DNA from: Methylocystis sp. MJC1
GTDB taxonomy: Bacteria > Pseudomonadota > Alphaproteobacteria > Rhizobiales > Beijerinckiaceae
Length of the DNA stretch: 64,000 bases
Direction: 5' to 3'
Assembly: GCF_026427715.1 (NCBI RefSeq)
Contig: NZ_CP107558.1
Span: forward strand, 1,463,001 to 1,527,000
Below the pieces are notes generated by a model. It saw only the letters and a list, made by a program, of their open reading frames with translations. It was not told the origin of the DNA and made no database searches. Every line of letters starts with the position of its first letter. Within the stretch, counting starts at the first letter, position 1. Shown here in pieces: positions 45,702 through 55,912 of the stretch. Position numbers and translations under genes: made by a program.

Positions 45702-47015
45702 ATGCGTGAATCGTCCGTTAGAGGCCCAGCCATCGACCTCTCGGAATTCGAGCGGCGCATGCGGGCGGCGGAGGCGCCGCAGGTTACGCCGAAGGCCAAC
45801 CCTCTGAGCGAGCTCGCCCGGCTGATGCAGGGCGAGCCGGCGCAGGCCGATCCCTACAGCAAGATCCTGCCCGATCCTCATGCAGCGCGCGCGGCTCCCC
45901 CGCCGCCGCAACAGCCGCAATGGGACGCGCCGCTACGCGGCTCCTTGGACGCCGCGCCGCCGGTGGAGCCCGAGCCGCGCCATTACGAAGAGGCGCATCC
46001 GCATTACGCGCAGCATCAGGGCCATGAGCAGCATCAGGGCTATGACGAGCACGCCTATGCCCATCACGGCCAGCCTGACCAGCATTACGATGCGGCCTAT
46101 CACGGCGGGGCCGAGGGCGGCTGGCCCGACGACGCGGAATATCTCGACTATGGGGCCGAGGAGGCTCCCGAGACGGCGCGCGGCGGCGTCGGCAAATATC
46201 TGCGCCCCTGGCATGCGGTCGCGGCGATTTCCGTTATCGCCGTCGCCAGCATCGGCTGGGGCTTCCTGCATCGCGGCGGCGCAGGCGGCTCCAAGGAGAT
46301 CGCCGTGGTCAACGCGCCCGACGGCCCCGTGAAGGTGAAGCCCTCGGCCGAGACCGAGCAGGAGACGGCGAGCGACAGCGGGGCTGCGGTGCTCGACCGC
46401 AAGGACGCGACGCCGGTTAAGCAGGTGGTGAAGCATCAGGAGCAGGCGATCGACCCGACGGTCGCGCCGAAGGCCGTGACGCTAGGCGACGGTCCCGTCG
46501 ATGCGCCGCACGAGCCGGCGCTCGGCACGCAGCCCCGTAAGGTGAAAACCGTCACCGTCCGCCCCGACGGCAGCCGGGTGGACGACGCCAGCGTGCCGCC
46601 GGCGGTCGCCAAGAGCGCCAATCCGGTCGTGCCATTGGATCCGTTCCAGTCCAAAGGCGCGACGCCAAAACCGGAGACGAAGACCGCGACCACGCCGGCT
46701 CCGAAACCCAAGCCGGCCCCGAAGGTCGCCGCTGTGGAGCCACCGGCCGACGCCGGGGACGCCGCCGCTGCGCCTGCGACGACGAGCGGCGGCTACGCCG
46801 TGCAATTCGGCGCCGCCAACACCGAAGATGAGGCCCGCACGCTCCTGAAGACCGTCGCGGCCAAATATGGTGTGCGGCCGACCTTCAAGCCCGCCAAGGT
46901 CGGCGACAAGACCGTCTATCGCGTCCGCGTCGCCGGGGTTAGCAAGGAGTCCGCCAACGCCATCTGCAACAAGGTCAAGGCGTCCGGCGGCAATTGCTTT
47001 GTCGCAGGGAACTGA
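45702..47015 (+). CDS. SPOR-domain membrane protein
   Basis: The 437-residue protein has a His/Pro-rich cytoplasmic part and one transmembrane helix (AVAAISVIAVASIGWGF). A long Pro/Ala/Lys linker leads to a C-terminal SPOR domain, GYAVQFGAANTEDEARTLLK. SPOR domains bind denuded peptidoglycan at the division septum. The position between argS and nagZ is conserved in the class. Confidence 0.9.
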   Translation: MRESSVRGPAIDLSEFERRMRAAEAPQVTPKANPLSELARLMQGEPAQADPYSKILPDPHAARAAPPPPQQPQWDAPLRGSLDAAPPVEPEPRHYEEAHPHYAQHQGHEQHQGYDEHAYAHHGQPDQHYDAAYHGGAEGGWPDDAEYLDYGAEEAPETARGGVGKYLRPWHAVAAISVIAVASIGWGFLHRGGAGGSKEIAVVNAPDGPVKVKPSAETEQETASDSGAAVLDRKDATPVKQVVKHQEQAIDPTVAPKAVTLGDGPVDAPHEPALGTQPRKVKTVTVRPDGSRVDDASVPPAVAKSANPVVPLDPFQSKGATPKPETKTATTPAPKPKPAPKVAAVEPPADAGDAAAAPATTSGGYAVQFGAANTEDEARTLLKTVAAKYGVRPTFKPAKVGDKTVYRVRVAGVSKESANAICNKVKASGGNCFVAGN

Positions 47016-47040
47016 CGCCATTTCCGCTTAAATAGCTTTG

Positions 47041-47143
47041 TCATTCCCGGCGCGCTGAAAGCCCGACCGGGAATCCAGAACCGCCAGAGCGCTGGTTTTG
47101 CTCTGGATTCCCCATCGCTCGCTTCGCGAGCGTCGGGAATGAC
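47041..47143. repeat. Palindromic intergenic repeat, family B (complete)
   Basis: The arms TCATTCCCGGCGCGC..GGGAATCCAGA and GCTCTGGATTCCCCATCGCT..CGGGAATGAC are approximate complements. The right half matches 3541-3592. Confidence 0.7.
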
Positions 47144-47157
47144 AAGAAGCCCAATCG

Positions 47158-47263
47158 AACGGATCCTGGCCGGGCGGCCATCCACGCCGAGACGACGCGG
47201 AACTCGCCGCTCGATAATGATGGTCGCGTGGATGCCCGCGACGAGCGCGGGCGTGACACGCGG
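47158..47263. repeat. Palindromic intergenic repeat, family C
   Basis: GGCCGGGCGGCCATCCACGC followed by CGAGAC matches the left half of the copies at 8389 and 53968. GTGGATGCCCGCGACGAGCG then CGGGCGTGAC matches their right half. Confidence 0.65.
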
Positions 47264-47285
47264 TCGAATACCCGAAAGCTTATAC

Positions 47286-48296
47286 ATGCGTGCTTTCATC
47301 TGCGGCCTCAAAGGCCTCTCCCTTGACGCCGAAGAGCGCGCCTTCCTGCGCGAAACCAGCCCCTGGGGCGTCATCCTCTTTTGCCGCAATGTCGAGAGTC
47401 GCGAGCAGGTCGCGCGCCTGACGGCGCAATTGCGCGACGCGCTCGGCCGTCACGCGCCGGTGCTGGTCGATCAGGAAGGCGGCCGGGTGCAGCGGCTCAA
47501 TACGCCGAACTGGCGCGTGTATCCGAGCGCCGCACGCTTCGAGCAGACGGGGGCCGACGCCGCAAAGGCGGAGCGCCTCGCCTGGCTCGGCGCGCGGCTG
47601 ATGGCGCATGACCTGCGTGAAGTGGGCATCGATGTCGACTGTTTGCCAGTGCTGGACGTGCCAGCCGAAAGCTCACACGCCATCATCAGCGATCGCGCCT
47701 ACAGCCGCGACCCTGCCCGCGCCGCGAAGCTAGGCCGCGCCGCCGCCGAAGGGCTGATGGCGGGCGGCGTCGCGCCGGTGATGAAACATATCCCCGGCCA
47801 CGGCCGCGCCAAGGCCGACAGCCATTTGGAGCTACCCACGGTGGAGGCGAGCCGTGCGGAGCTGGAGGCGGTGGATTTTCAGCCCTTCAAGGCCAACGCC
47901 GATCTGCCCATGGCGATGAGCGCCCATGTGGTCTACACGGCCATCGATCCGAGCGCGCCCGGCACCCAGTCGAAGACCGTGGTGAACGACATCATTCGCG
48001 GCTCGATCGGCTTCGATGGCCTGCTCATGACCGACGATCTCTCCATGAGGGCCCTCACCGGAAATTTCCGCGACCGCGCCGAGCGCGCCATCGCCGCGGG
48101 ATGCGACATGGTTCTGCATTGCAATGCCGACCTCGCCGAGGCTCTCCCGGTGGCCGAAGGCGCGCCGGCGTTGGCGGGCAAGGCGTTGGAGCGGGCGGAA
48201 AAGGCGCTTGCGTGCGTGCGTGAGGTCGAGGCCTTCGACGTCGCCGCCGGCGTTGCGGAGTTCGAGGCGGCGATAGGAGCGGGGGCGCGAGTCTGA
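47286..48296 (+). CDS. nagZ: Beta-N-acetylhexosaminidase
   Basis: This glycoside hydrolase family 3 enzyme of 336 residues removes N-acetylglucosamine from cytoplasmic muropeptides during wall recycling. Diagnostic segments are VLVDQEGGRVQRLNTP, the family motif KHIPGHGRAKADSH and LLMTDDLSMRAL with the catalytic Asp. The ATG at 47286 begins MRAFICGLKGLSL, the usual start of the family. Confidence 0.95.
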   Translation: MRAFICGLKGLSLDAEERAFLRETSPWGVILFCRNVESREQVARLTAQLRDALGRHAPVLVDQEGGRVQRLNTPNWRVYPSAARFEQTGADAAKAERLAWLGARLMAHDLREVGIDVDCLPVLDVPAESSHAIISDRAYSRDPARAAKLGRAAAEGLMAGGVAPVMKHIPGHGRAKADSHLELPTVEASRAELEAVDFQPFKANADLPMAMSAHVVYTAIDPSAPGTQSKTVVNDIIRGSIGFDGLLMTDDLSMRALTGNFRDRAERAIAAGCDMVLHCNADLAEALPVAEGAPALAGKALERAEKALACVREVEAFDVAAGVAEFEAAIGAGARV

Positions 48297-48347
48297 AGGC
48301 GGCTTCAGGCTAATGGCGCTTCCTACCCAGTCGCGGCCCATCCAAAC

Positions 48348-48385
48348 AAACGCCCCGACCGTCGATGCAACGGGTCGGGGCGTTT
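48348..48385. terminator. Strong terminator after nagZ
   Basis: AAACGCCCCGACC (48348-48360) pairs perfectly with GGTCGGGGCGTTT (48373-48385) around 12 bases, followed by TCGTC. With A's before and T's after the stem it can serve both nagZ and the convergent small gene. Confidence 0.85.
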
Positions 48386-48410
48386 TCGTCTCAGGCCAAA
48401 TCTTGCAAGC

Positions 48411-48656
48411 CTAGTGGCACCTGCCGGTCCAGTGGCGGATGCCCTTGGTGACTTCTGCCGGCGAATAGGAAACGAAGCAGTCGGGCCGAGCATTGGTCTG
48501 GGGCGCGCCGGCCATGAGGTCGTCGGCGCTATTCTCTGCAGCGCGCGCATAGAAATCCTGAGGGTGTGCGCGTTTGTGCTTCTCTGCCGCGAGCGCTCCC
48601 GAGGCCAGGCTGGTTCCCACCAAAATCAGGGTCAAAAAAAGCCGGTTACGGATCAT
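48411..48656 (-). CDS. Small secreted hypothetical protein
   Basis: From the ATG at 48656 the product has 81 residues: a signal peptide (MIRNRLFLTLILVGTSLASG, cleavage after ALA) and a short mature part with HPQDFYARAAENSADDLMAG and two cysteines (DCFVSY, GRCH). Codon use and signal peptide support it. AGGGGGAATATCC precedes the ATG. No family is recognised. Confidence 0.6.
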   Translation of the reverse strand: MIRNRLFLTLILVGTSLASGALAAEKHKRAHPQDFYARAAENSADDLMAGAPQTNARPDCFVSYSPAEVTKGIRHWTGRCH

Positions 48657-49096
48657 GGATATTCCCCCTTGTGTCGATGCGTTCTTACATTTTGTGCCTA
48701 TTAACAAGGCAAATAACCGTCCATTGATTAGGCATAGTGACGATTAGTTAGTCATATGGACTACATTTCGATCACCAATTCACAAAGAGCCACGCGGGAC
48801 GATTTTCGTTGGTCCAATTCGGGTGGATGAGAGGAAAGAAGGCCGGCGAAAGCATGCGCTTGCTGAATAAGGTATTGAATATATTTACAATAATATTTGT
48901 TCGGGCGGGTCTGCTCGAGAAGCTGCGCGTTCGTGGCTTACGCCTTCGGAGCGTCACGCAAGGATCAATGGGCGACCGCGCAGGCGTTTTCGCTCGCGCC
49001 TGATTCGCGGGCGCACGCGCTGCTTTGGCGATAGTGCGGGGAGCAGAGCCGATTCGGCGAGTGGCGCGGGCAGTCCGGCCGCGCTATCCTCGCTTC
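48657..49096. other. A/T-rich intergenic region, no clear gene
   Basis: About 440 bp upstream of the Uma2 gene are much lower in GC than the rest, especially 48690-48900. Short frames exist on both strands (for example 48809-49003), but none has a convincing start site or known family. The composition suggests foreign DNA accompanying the accessory genes between nagZ and scpA. Confidence 0.4.
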
Positions 49097-49654
49097 ATGT
49101 CCGCCGCCGCCCTTCCGAAAGAGCGCATGAGCGCCGAAGAATTCATCGCTTGGTCGCAGACTCAGGCGAGGCGCTATGAACTCGCCGACGGCGAGGTTTT
49201 CGCCCAGGCGTCGGAGCGCGTCGCGCATGCGAAGATCAAAGGCCGGGTCTATATGGCCCTGCACAACGCCATCCGCGCCAAGGGCCTGCCATGCCATTCT
49301 TTGCCAGACGGCATGGCCATCCGCATCGACGCCGACACGGTCTTCGAGCCGGATGCGCAGGTCTATTGCGGCCCGGAGCTGCCGCCCGACACGATCATCG
49401 TCGAGAATCCGGTCGTCGTGGTCGAGGTTCTTTCGCCGTCGACCGGGAAGAACGACTCCCTCGGCAAGCTCGCGGCCTATTTCCGACTGCCGAGCGTCGC
49501 GCATTACCTGATCGTCTCGCCGGATGCGCGGCTCATTTTCCACCACGCGCGCGGGGAGGGGGAGACGATCCTGACGCGGATCATCCGCGAGGGCTCGGTC
49601 ACGCTCGACCCGCCGGGGATGGAGATTGCGCTCGCCGACATCTACGGGGAGTAG
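49097..49654 (+). CDS. Uma2 family (DUF820) putative endonuclease
   Basis: The 185-residue protein shows the restriction-endonuclease-like fold of DUF820: MSAEEFIAWSQTQARRYELA (start, with the catalytic Glu region YELADGE), VFEPDAQVYCGP with the metal Asp, and VVVVEVLSPSTGKNDSLGKL (E-x-S). Uma2 proteins are expanded in some bacteria and their function is poorly known; many may be transposon-derived. It interrupts the nagZ-scpA order. Confidence 0.88.
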   Translation: MSAAALPKERMSAEEFIAWSQTQARRYELADGEVFAQASERVAHAKIKGRVYMALHNAIRAKGLPCHSLPDGMAIRIDADTVFEPDAQVYCGPELPPDTIIVENPVVVVEVLSPSTGKNDSLGKLAAYFRLPSVAHYLIVSPDARLIFHHARGEGETILTRIIREGSVTLDPPGMEIALADIYGE

Positions 49655-49792
49655 CGGGGGCTTTATCCACTCCTCTATCTTGTGGATGGGCGCCGCAACG
49701 ACCCCGCTGCGCTTGCGGGACTGTCACAAAGGGACCAATCTCGGCTCGACATGGTGAATAAGCCGCTTAGACGGCGCGTCGCCGGAGACTGA

Positions 49793-50596
49793 ATGGCCCA
49801 GGACCTCTCATTCGATCTGTCCGATGAACCGCGCGCGGAAGGCGAGGCCTTTCTCGTCGACGTCGACGGATTCGAGGGGCCGCTCGATCTGCTGCTGGAG
49901 CTTGCCCGCCGCCAGAAGGTCGACCTGTCCCGCATCTCCATTCTGGCGCTTGCCGAGCAATATCTGGCCTTCATCGAGGCGGCGCAGCGGGTGCGGCTGG
50001 AGCTGGCGGCCGATTATCTCGTCATGGCCGCCTGGCTCGCCTTTCTGAAGTCGCGGCTGCTGCTGCCGGAGCCGCCCAAGAACAGCGACGAACCCTCGGC
50101 GGCCGAGCTCGCCGCCGCGCTCGCCGAGCGCCTCAAGCGGCTGGAGCTGATCCGGCTGGCCGCCGACAAGCTGACCCAGCGGGGGCGGCTCGGGCGCGAT
50201 ATGTTCCTGCGCGGCGGGCCGGAGGGGCTGGAGACCATCTCGCAGGCGAAATATCAGGCGAGCCTTTTCGATCTGCTTTCCGCCTATTCCCGCCAGCGGC
50301 AGAAGACAGCCGCCGTCCATGTGGTGCTGAAACAGCGCACGGTCTGGTCGCTCGCCGAGGCGCGCGAGGCACTGGAGCGGCTTGCCGGCGCCGCGGCGGA
50401 ATGGACCGTGCTCGACGACTATCTGCTGCAATATTGCGCCGACCTGCAAACCGCGCGCACCGTCCGCGCCTCCTCCTTTTCGGCGTCGCTCGAAATGGTG
50501 CGCGAGGGGTTTTTCGACATTCGGCAGGACCGGCCTTTCGCGCCGCTCTGGCTCCGCCGCCGCGCTACGCCGGTGGAGAGCGAGGCGTTGATCTAG
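49793..50596 (+). CDS. scpA: Segregation and condensation protein A
   Basis: The 267-residue kleisin of the SMC-ScpAB complex bridges SMC heads for chromosome segregation. It has the N-terminal VDGFEGPLDLLLELARRQKV, then LVMAAWLAFLKSRLLLPEP, and a C-terminal winged helix (MVREGFFDIRQDRPFAP). It is followed by scpB. Confidence 0.93.
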   Translation: MAQDLSFDLSDEPRAEGEAFLVDVDGFEGPLDLLLELARRQKVDLSRISILALAEQYLAFIEAAQRVRLELAADYLVMAAWLAFLKSRLLLPEPPKNSDEPSAAELAAALAERLKRLELIRLAADKLTQRGRLGRDMFLRGGPEGLETISQAKYQASLFDLLSAYSRQRQKTAAVHVVLKQRTVWSLAEAREALERLAGAAAEWTVLDDYLLQYCADLQTARTVRASSFSASLEMVREGFFDIRQDRPFAPLWLRRRATPVESEALI

Positions 50597-50681
50597 GCAG
50601 GATTTCGGACCGCGAGCCGTCAGGCTTGCTCTTTATCGGCTGCGAGCCTGAGGGCTCGGGATCCTTAAAGGAGGTGGCGCA

Positions 50682-51431
50682 TTGGCGCAGCCAGCGGAAA
50701 AAATAGAGCTTTTCGACATCAACAGCGATGAGGCACTGGCCCGCAACGAGGTTGCGTTGCGCGAGGCCGAACGCGTCGTCGAAGCGATGCTTTTCGCCTC
50801 GGCCGAACCGCTCGATGAAAGCGAAATGGCGCGGCGCGTCGACGACAGGGTCGAGCTCGCCCAGGTGCTGGAGCGGCTGCGCAACCATTACGCCAATCGC
50901 GGCGTGAACCTCACCCGCGTGGGCAAAAAGTGGTTCTTCCGCACCGCAGGGGATTTGAACTGGATCCTCGCCCGCGAGCAGGTGGAGGAAAAGAAGCTCT
51001 CCCGCGCCGCGCTCGAGACGCTCGCCATCATCGCCTATCACCAGCCGGCGACCCGCGCCGAGATCGAGGAGATTCGCGGCGTCGCCATTTCCAAGGGCAC
51101 GCTCGACACGCTGATGGAAACCGGCTGGGTCCGCCTGCGCGGCCGCCGCAAGGCGCCGGGGCGGCCGATCACCTATGGCACGACCGATGCTTTCCTGATG
51201 CATTTCGGCCTGGAGCAGATCAGCGATCTACCCGGCCTCGACGAGCTCAAGGCGGCGGGCCTGTTCGACGGCCGCCTGCCCAAGGGCTTCGGCGTGCCGC
51301 AGCCCTCCGACGACTCGGCGCTGCGCGACGACGAGGAGCCGCTGGAGGACGACGCCCCGCAGGCGCTGGAGATGGACTTTCCGGAGGAGCCCGAGCCAAT
51401 CGACGCGCCGGACGCGTTCAACGACGATTGA
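50682..51431 (+). CDS. scpB: Segregation and condensation protein B
   Basis: The start is a TTG preceded by an exact Shine-Dalgarno AAAGGAGGT (50668-50676). The 249-residue product has the double winged-helix core: EAMLFASAEPLDESEMARRV, then SRAALETLAIIAYHQPATRA, then RGRRKAPGRPITYGTTDAFL. The acidic C-terminal tail is Pro/Asp/Glu rich. It acts with ScpA and SMC. The 85-bp gap after scpA contains a short repeat with AGCCTGAGGGCTCGGGATCC. Confidence 0.93.
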   Translation: MAQPAEKIELFDINSDEALARNEVALREAERVVEAMLFASAEPLDESEMARRVDDRVELAQVLERLRNHYANRGVNLTRVGKKWFFRTAGDLNWILAREQVEEKKLSRAALETLAIIAYHQPATRAEIEEIRGVAISKGTLDTLMETGWVRLRGRRKAPGRPITYGTTDAFLMHFGLEQISDLPGLDELKAAGLFDGRLPKGFGVPQPSDDSALRDDEEPLEDDAPQALEMDFPEEPEPIDAPDAFNDD

Positions 51432-51436
51432 TCCAT

Positions 51437-51468
51437 CATTGCGAGGAGCGAAGCGACGAAGCAATCGA
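51437..51468. repeat. Repeat family A, left half
   Basis: TCATTGCGAGGAGCGAAGCG followed by ACGAAGCAATCG matches the left arm at 3454. The complementary right half is at 52108-52139, so the two halves bracket the TfoX gene. Confidence 0.7.
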
Positions 51469-51567
51469 TCTGAACTTCTTTATTTCGGAGATCTGGAAAT
51501 CACCTGCTGAAACGGCCGCTTCAATGCGAAGAGCAACAGGTGAGCGCCGCCCGAAATAACCTGCTCG

Positions 51568-51897
51568 TCATTTGGCTCGGCGCTTCTGGACCGGAGCCGG
51601 CAACTCGACCGTCGAAATCCGGATCAGATCCGCGAGCCACTCGTCATCGTCCCATCTCTCGGGCGAGATGACGAAGCAGGGCTTCGCTCCCTTGTAGGGT
51701 GCGCCCACGGTGACGTCGCCGATGAAGTCTCGTCCCCCAGCAGTCGGCTTCACGAAAAGCTGGTCATCGCAGACGAGGGCGACCATTTTCCCGTCGCAGT
51801 AGATCCCGTATTCCCCGAACATCTTCCGCGCGGAAACCGCGCCCGCCTTCGCCATCTGCTCGACGATGTAGTCCACGGTGCTTTGTCGAGACGACAT
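51568..51897 (-). CDS. TfoX/Sxy N-terminal domain protein
   Basis: The 109-residue protein has the TfoX_N signature: VDYIVEQMAKAGAVSARKMF, GEYGIYCDGKMVALVCDDQL, and later GAPYKGAKPCFVISPERW. Full TfoX/Sxy proteins activate competence genes; single-domain forms are common and uncharacterised. It reads against its neighbours and is an insertion between scpB and tatA. Confidence 0.88.
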   Translation of the reverse strand: MSSRQSTVDYIVEQMAKAGAVSARKMFGEYGIYCDGKMVALVCDDQLFVKPTAGGRDFIGDVTVGAPYKGAKPCFVISPERWDDDEWLADLIRISTVELPAPVQKRRAK

Positions 51898-52251
51898 GAC
51901 AACTCCTGCCCGCCGATGGGGCGCGATATTACCTTACAATGGCCGACCGGCCACTTATACCGGACGGGAATGCGCCGCGAGCCCCACCGTCGGCTCTTTA
52001 GGGTCGGTCCACTCGACCCGGCGCTTCTTGCGCGCCGGGGTCTCGGCGTCGTCGCCCGGGCGCAGGATGCGCGGCGTCTTCTCCCCATCGAGAAGCCGCG
52101 ACGCCGCTCTGGATCGCTTCGCTCCGCTCGCAATGACGGTGAAAACCTATCATTTCGCTAGCCTGTCGCCTTGTTTTTGAGCCGCGGGCCGCATAGGTTC
52201 CCGTGAGTTTGGTCGGCGGTCCCGGCCTGTTTCCCAACGGAGGTTTCCGCC
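51898..52251. other. Intergenic region upstream of tatA with a half repeat
   Basis: About 350 bp carry promoters for tfoX-like and tatA genes and the family A right half at 52108-52139 (CTGGATCGCTTCGCTCCGCT then CGCAATGACGG). I see no gene in it. Confidence 0.5.
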
Positions 52252-52482
52252 ATGGGCGGTCTCTCGATCTGGCACTGGATCATCGTCGGCGGCGTAGCGT
52301 TCATTTTGTTCGGCGGAAAGTTCAAGATTTCCGACGTGATGGGCGACGTCGCCAAGGGCATCAAAGCCTTCAAGAAGGGCATGGCCGAGGATGAAACCGC
52401 CGAGGCGGCGAAGCCGGTCGGAGAGCGCGTCGAGCCGCGGGCCATCGAGGCGAATAAATCGGCGAGCGGCGATAAGGTTTGA
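52252..52482 (+). CDS. tatA: Twin-arginine translocase subunit TatA
   Basis: The 76-residue protein has one membrane helix and the amphipathic helix typical of Tat[21 protein letters not shown], then [16 protein letters not shown]. It forms the pore part of the Tat system, which exports folded proteins. AACGGAGGTTTCCGCC precedes the ATG. Confidence 0.93.
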   Translation: MGGLSIWHWIIVGGVAFILFGGKFKISDVMGDVAKGIKAFKKGMAEDETAEAAKPVGERVEPRAIEANKSASGDKV

Positions 52483-52498
52483 CGGCGTAGGGGCGGCT

Positions 52499-52620
52499 TT
52501 GGCCCCTCCCTGTCCCTCCCCCGTTAAAGCCGGAGAGGGGACGCTCACGATCAGCGTTGTCGATGCAGGCCGCAATCTGCTCCCTCTCCCTCGATAGCGG
52601 GGGAGGGTTGGGGAGGGGGC
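52499..52620. repeat. Intergenic inverted repeat, family D
   Basis: CCCTCCCTGTCCCTCCCCCG on the left and CGGGGGAGGGTTGGGGAGGG on the right are approximate complements, spaced by about 70 bp, between tatA and tatB. A similar C/G-rich element lies after serS. Confidence 0.6.
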
Positions 52621-52647
52621 GCCTCCCATACTCTTCTCGGACTGGGA

Positions 52648-53121
52648 ATGTTCGATCTCGACCCCGGAAAACTCCTCGTCATCGGCATCGTCGCGTTGAT
52701 CGCGATTCCGTCGAAGGATTTGCCGCGCGTGCTGCGCACTTTGGGCCAGGTGACGGGCCGCATGCGGCGCATGGCCAATGAGTTCCAGGACCAGTTCATG
52801 GCGGCCATGCGCGAGGCCGAGCTCGACGATCTGAAAAAGCAGATCGAAGAGACGAACAGCGCCATCATGGCCGGCACGAATCTCAACGGCGCCTTCGATC
52901 CGCTGGCGGAGGCGCGCAAGCAGATCGTGAGCGCGATCGAGGACGGCGACAAAAAATCCCCGCAGGAGCACCTGCCTCATTCCGAGGAGCCGCAAAGCGG
53001 CGTCTCGACGGAGGGGCAGCCTGCCACGGACGCTTCACCCCTCGAGACGCCTTCGACCGCTCCTCAGGATGAGGTCGGCGGTAACGTCGAGGCGGGCGCT
53101 GCGCAAAAGGCCGATAAATGA
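52648..53121 (+). CDS. tatB: Twin-arginine translocase subunit TatB
   Basis: The 157-residue subunit has the N-terminal helix MFDLDPGKLLVIGIVALIAI and then SKDLPRVLRTLGQVTGRMRR, as in TatB, followed by a charged helix. With TatC it forms the receptor for twin-arginine signal peptides. The C-terminal tail (from about residue 108) is encoded by a palindromic repeat inserted in frame. The stop overlaps the tatC start (ATGA). Confidence 0.93.
   Translation: MFDLDPGKLLVIGIVALIAIPSKDLPRVLRTLGQVTGRMRRMANEFQDQFMAAMREAELDDLKKQIEETNSAIMAGTNLNGAFDPLAEARKQIVSAIEDGDKKSPQEHLPHSEEPQSGVSTEGQPATDASPLETPSTAPQDEVGGNVEAGAAQKADK
52975..53074. repeat. Palindromic element within the tatB coding sequence
   Basis: CCTCATTCCGAGGAGCCGC with GCGTCTCGA (52975-53008) and TCGAGACGCC with GCTCCTCAGGATGAGG (53042-53074) are approximate complements. 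This resembles the widespread Hyphomicrobiales intergenic repeat with CTCATCCTGAGGAG ends, here translated as the TatB tail. Confidence 0.65.
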
Positions 53122-53906
53122 CCGAGGCCGACGAAGCCGAAATCGAAGCCTCCAAGGCGCCGCTGATCGAACATCTGATGGAATTGCGCGAGCGGCTCAT
53201 CAAGGCGCTGCTCGCCTTTCTGGCGACGTTCATCCTGGCCTTCTTCTTCGCCAAGGACATCTACAACATTCTCGTCATCCCCTACACGCAAGTGGCGGGA
53301 CCGGAGGCGCGACTGATCTACACCGCGCCGCAGGAATATTTCTTCACCCAGATCAAGGTCGCGCTCTTTATGGCGGCCTTCCTGTCTTGCCCGATCGTGC
53401 TGTCGCAGCTTTACGCCTTCGTCGCGCCCGGGCTCTATCGGAACGAGCGCGCGGCCTTCCGGCCGTATCTGTTCGCGACCCCCGTGTTCTTCGCCGTCGG
53501 CGCGCTGGTGGTTTACTTCCTCGTGATGCCCAATCTGCTGCGCTTCTTCATCGGCATGCAGCAGGCCAACGAGCCGGGGAAGGCGCAGATCGAGCTGTTG
53601 CCGCGCGTCTCGGAATATCTCTCGCTCATCATGACGCTGGTGCTCGCCTTCGGCGTCGTCTTCCAGATGCCGGTGATTCTGACTCTCCTGGGGCAGGTGG
53701 GCATCGTCTCTTCCGAATTCCTGAAAGAGAAGCGCCGCTACGCTATCGTCATCGTCTTCGTCATCGCGGCGGTCCTGACGCCGCCGGACGTCTTCTCGCA
53801 GCTCGCGCTCGCGCTGCCGGGGATGCTGCTTTACGAGGCGTCGATCTATTCCGTCCGCATGGTCGAGAAGAAGAGGGCGGAGCAGGAAGCAGCGGCGCAG
53901 GAATAA
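53118..53906 (+). CDS. tatC: Twin-arginine translocase subunit TatC
   Basis: The 262-residue membrane protein has six predicted helices and the family landmarks LIEHLMELRERLIKALLAFL, PQEYFFTQIKVALFMAAF and YAFVAPGLYRNERAAF. TatC binds the twin-arginine signal. The order tatA-tatB-tatC-serS is conserved. Confidence 0.96.
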   Translation: MTEADEAEIEASKAPLIEHLMELRERLIKALLAFLATFILAFFFAKDIYNILVIPYTQVAGPEARLIYTAPQEYFFTQIKVALFMAAFLSCPIVLSQLYAFVAPGLYRNERAAFRPYLFATPVFFAVGALVVYFLVMPNLLRFFIGMQQANEPGKAQIELLPRVSEYLSLIMTLVLAFGVVFQMPVILTLLGQVGIVSSEFLKEKRRYAIVIVFVIAAVLTPPDVFSQLALALPGMLLYEASIYSVRMVEKKRAEQEAAAQE

Positions 53907-53967
53907 GCGACAGCGCGCCGCTTGACCGCATTACGCGCCTGCGGGAGAAGGCCCCAAGTTTTTCCAG

Positions 53968-54186
53968 CGTCATGGCCGGGCTTGTCCCGGCCATCCACGC
54001 CGAGACGTCGCGGCCACGCTAGAGCGCATTCCGCAAAAGTTGATAGACTTTTGCGAAAAGAATGCGCTCCAGCTTTTTGAATTTGCGCGCTTTCTCATCG
54101 CTCGGATGATGCGAGCGGAAAGCGCGCAGGAGCACTGCCGCAGCGGCGCGGCGTGGATGCCCGGCACAAGGCCGGGCATGACGCGG
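53968..54186. repeat. Composite repeat: family C halves around a second palindrome
   Basis: The left half of family C lies at 53968-54009 and the right half (GCGTGGATGCCCGGCACAAG then GCCGGGCATGACG) at about 54150-54184. Between them is an independent palindrome, GAGCGCATTCCGCAAAAG .. CTTTTGCGAAAAGAATGCGC, at 54022-54070, as if one repeat had inserted into another. Confidence 0.7.
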
Positions 54187-54220
54187 TTACATTCGAACTC
54201 TGACGCCAAACGCCCGGTAG

Positions 54221-55705
<1,485 letters not shown>

Positions 55706-55740
55706 CGAGACAACGGAAGCGCTGGCGGCAGCGGCGCCAA

Positions 55741-55875
55741 ATACCTCCCCTTTACGGCGAGGTCGGCGGCCAAAGGCCGCCGGGTGGGGCTCGCGCCGTT
55801 ACGACTCGGGTTGGGGCGGACCCCACCCGACCCCGCTTGCGCGGGGCCACCCTCCCCGTAAAGGGGAGGGATTTG
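55741..55875. repeat. Intergenic inverted repeat, family D-like
   Basis: ACCTCCCCTTTACGGCGAGG on the left and CCTCCCCGTAAAGGGGAGGG on the right are approximate complements. An inner inverted repeat (GTGGGGCTCG..; GACCCCGCTTGCGCGGGG) makes a compound structure downstream of serS. Confidence 0.65.
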
Positions 55876-55912
55876 CCGGCGCCTAGCAAATGCCGGGCGA
55901 CCAGGGCGTCAG

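Noticed and set aside
48809..49003. Short frame in the A/T-rich region before the Uma2 gene
   Set aside because: It has no family, no clear start site and a change in composition half way; not supported as a gene.
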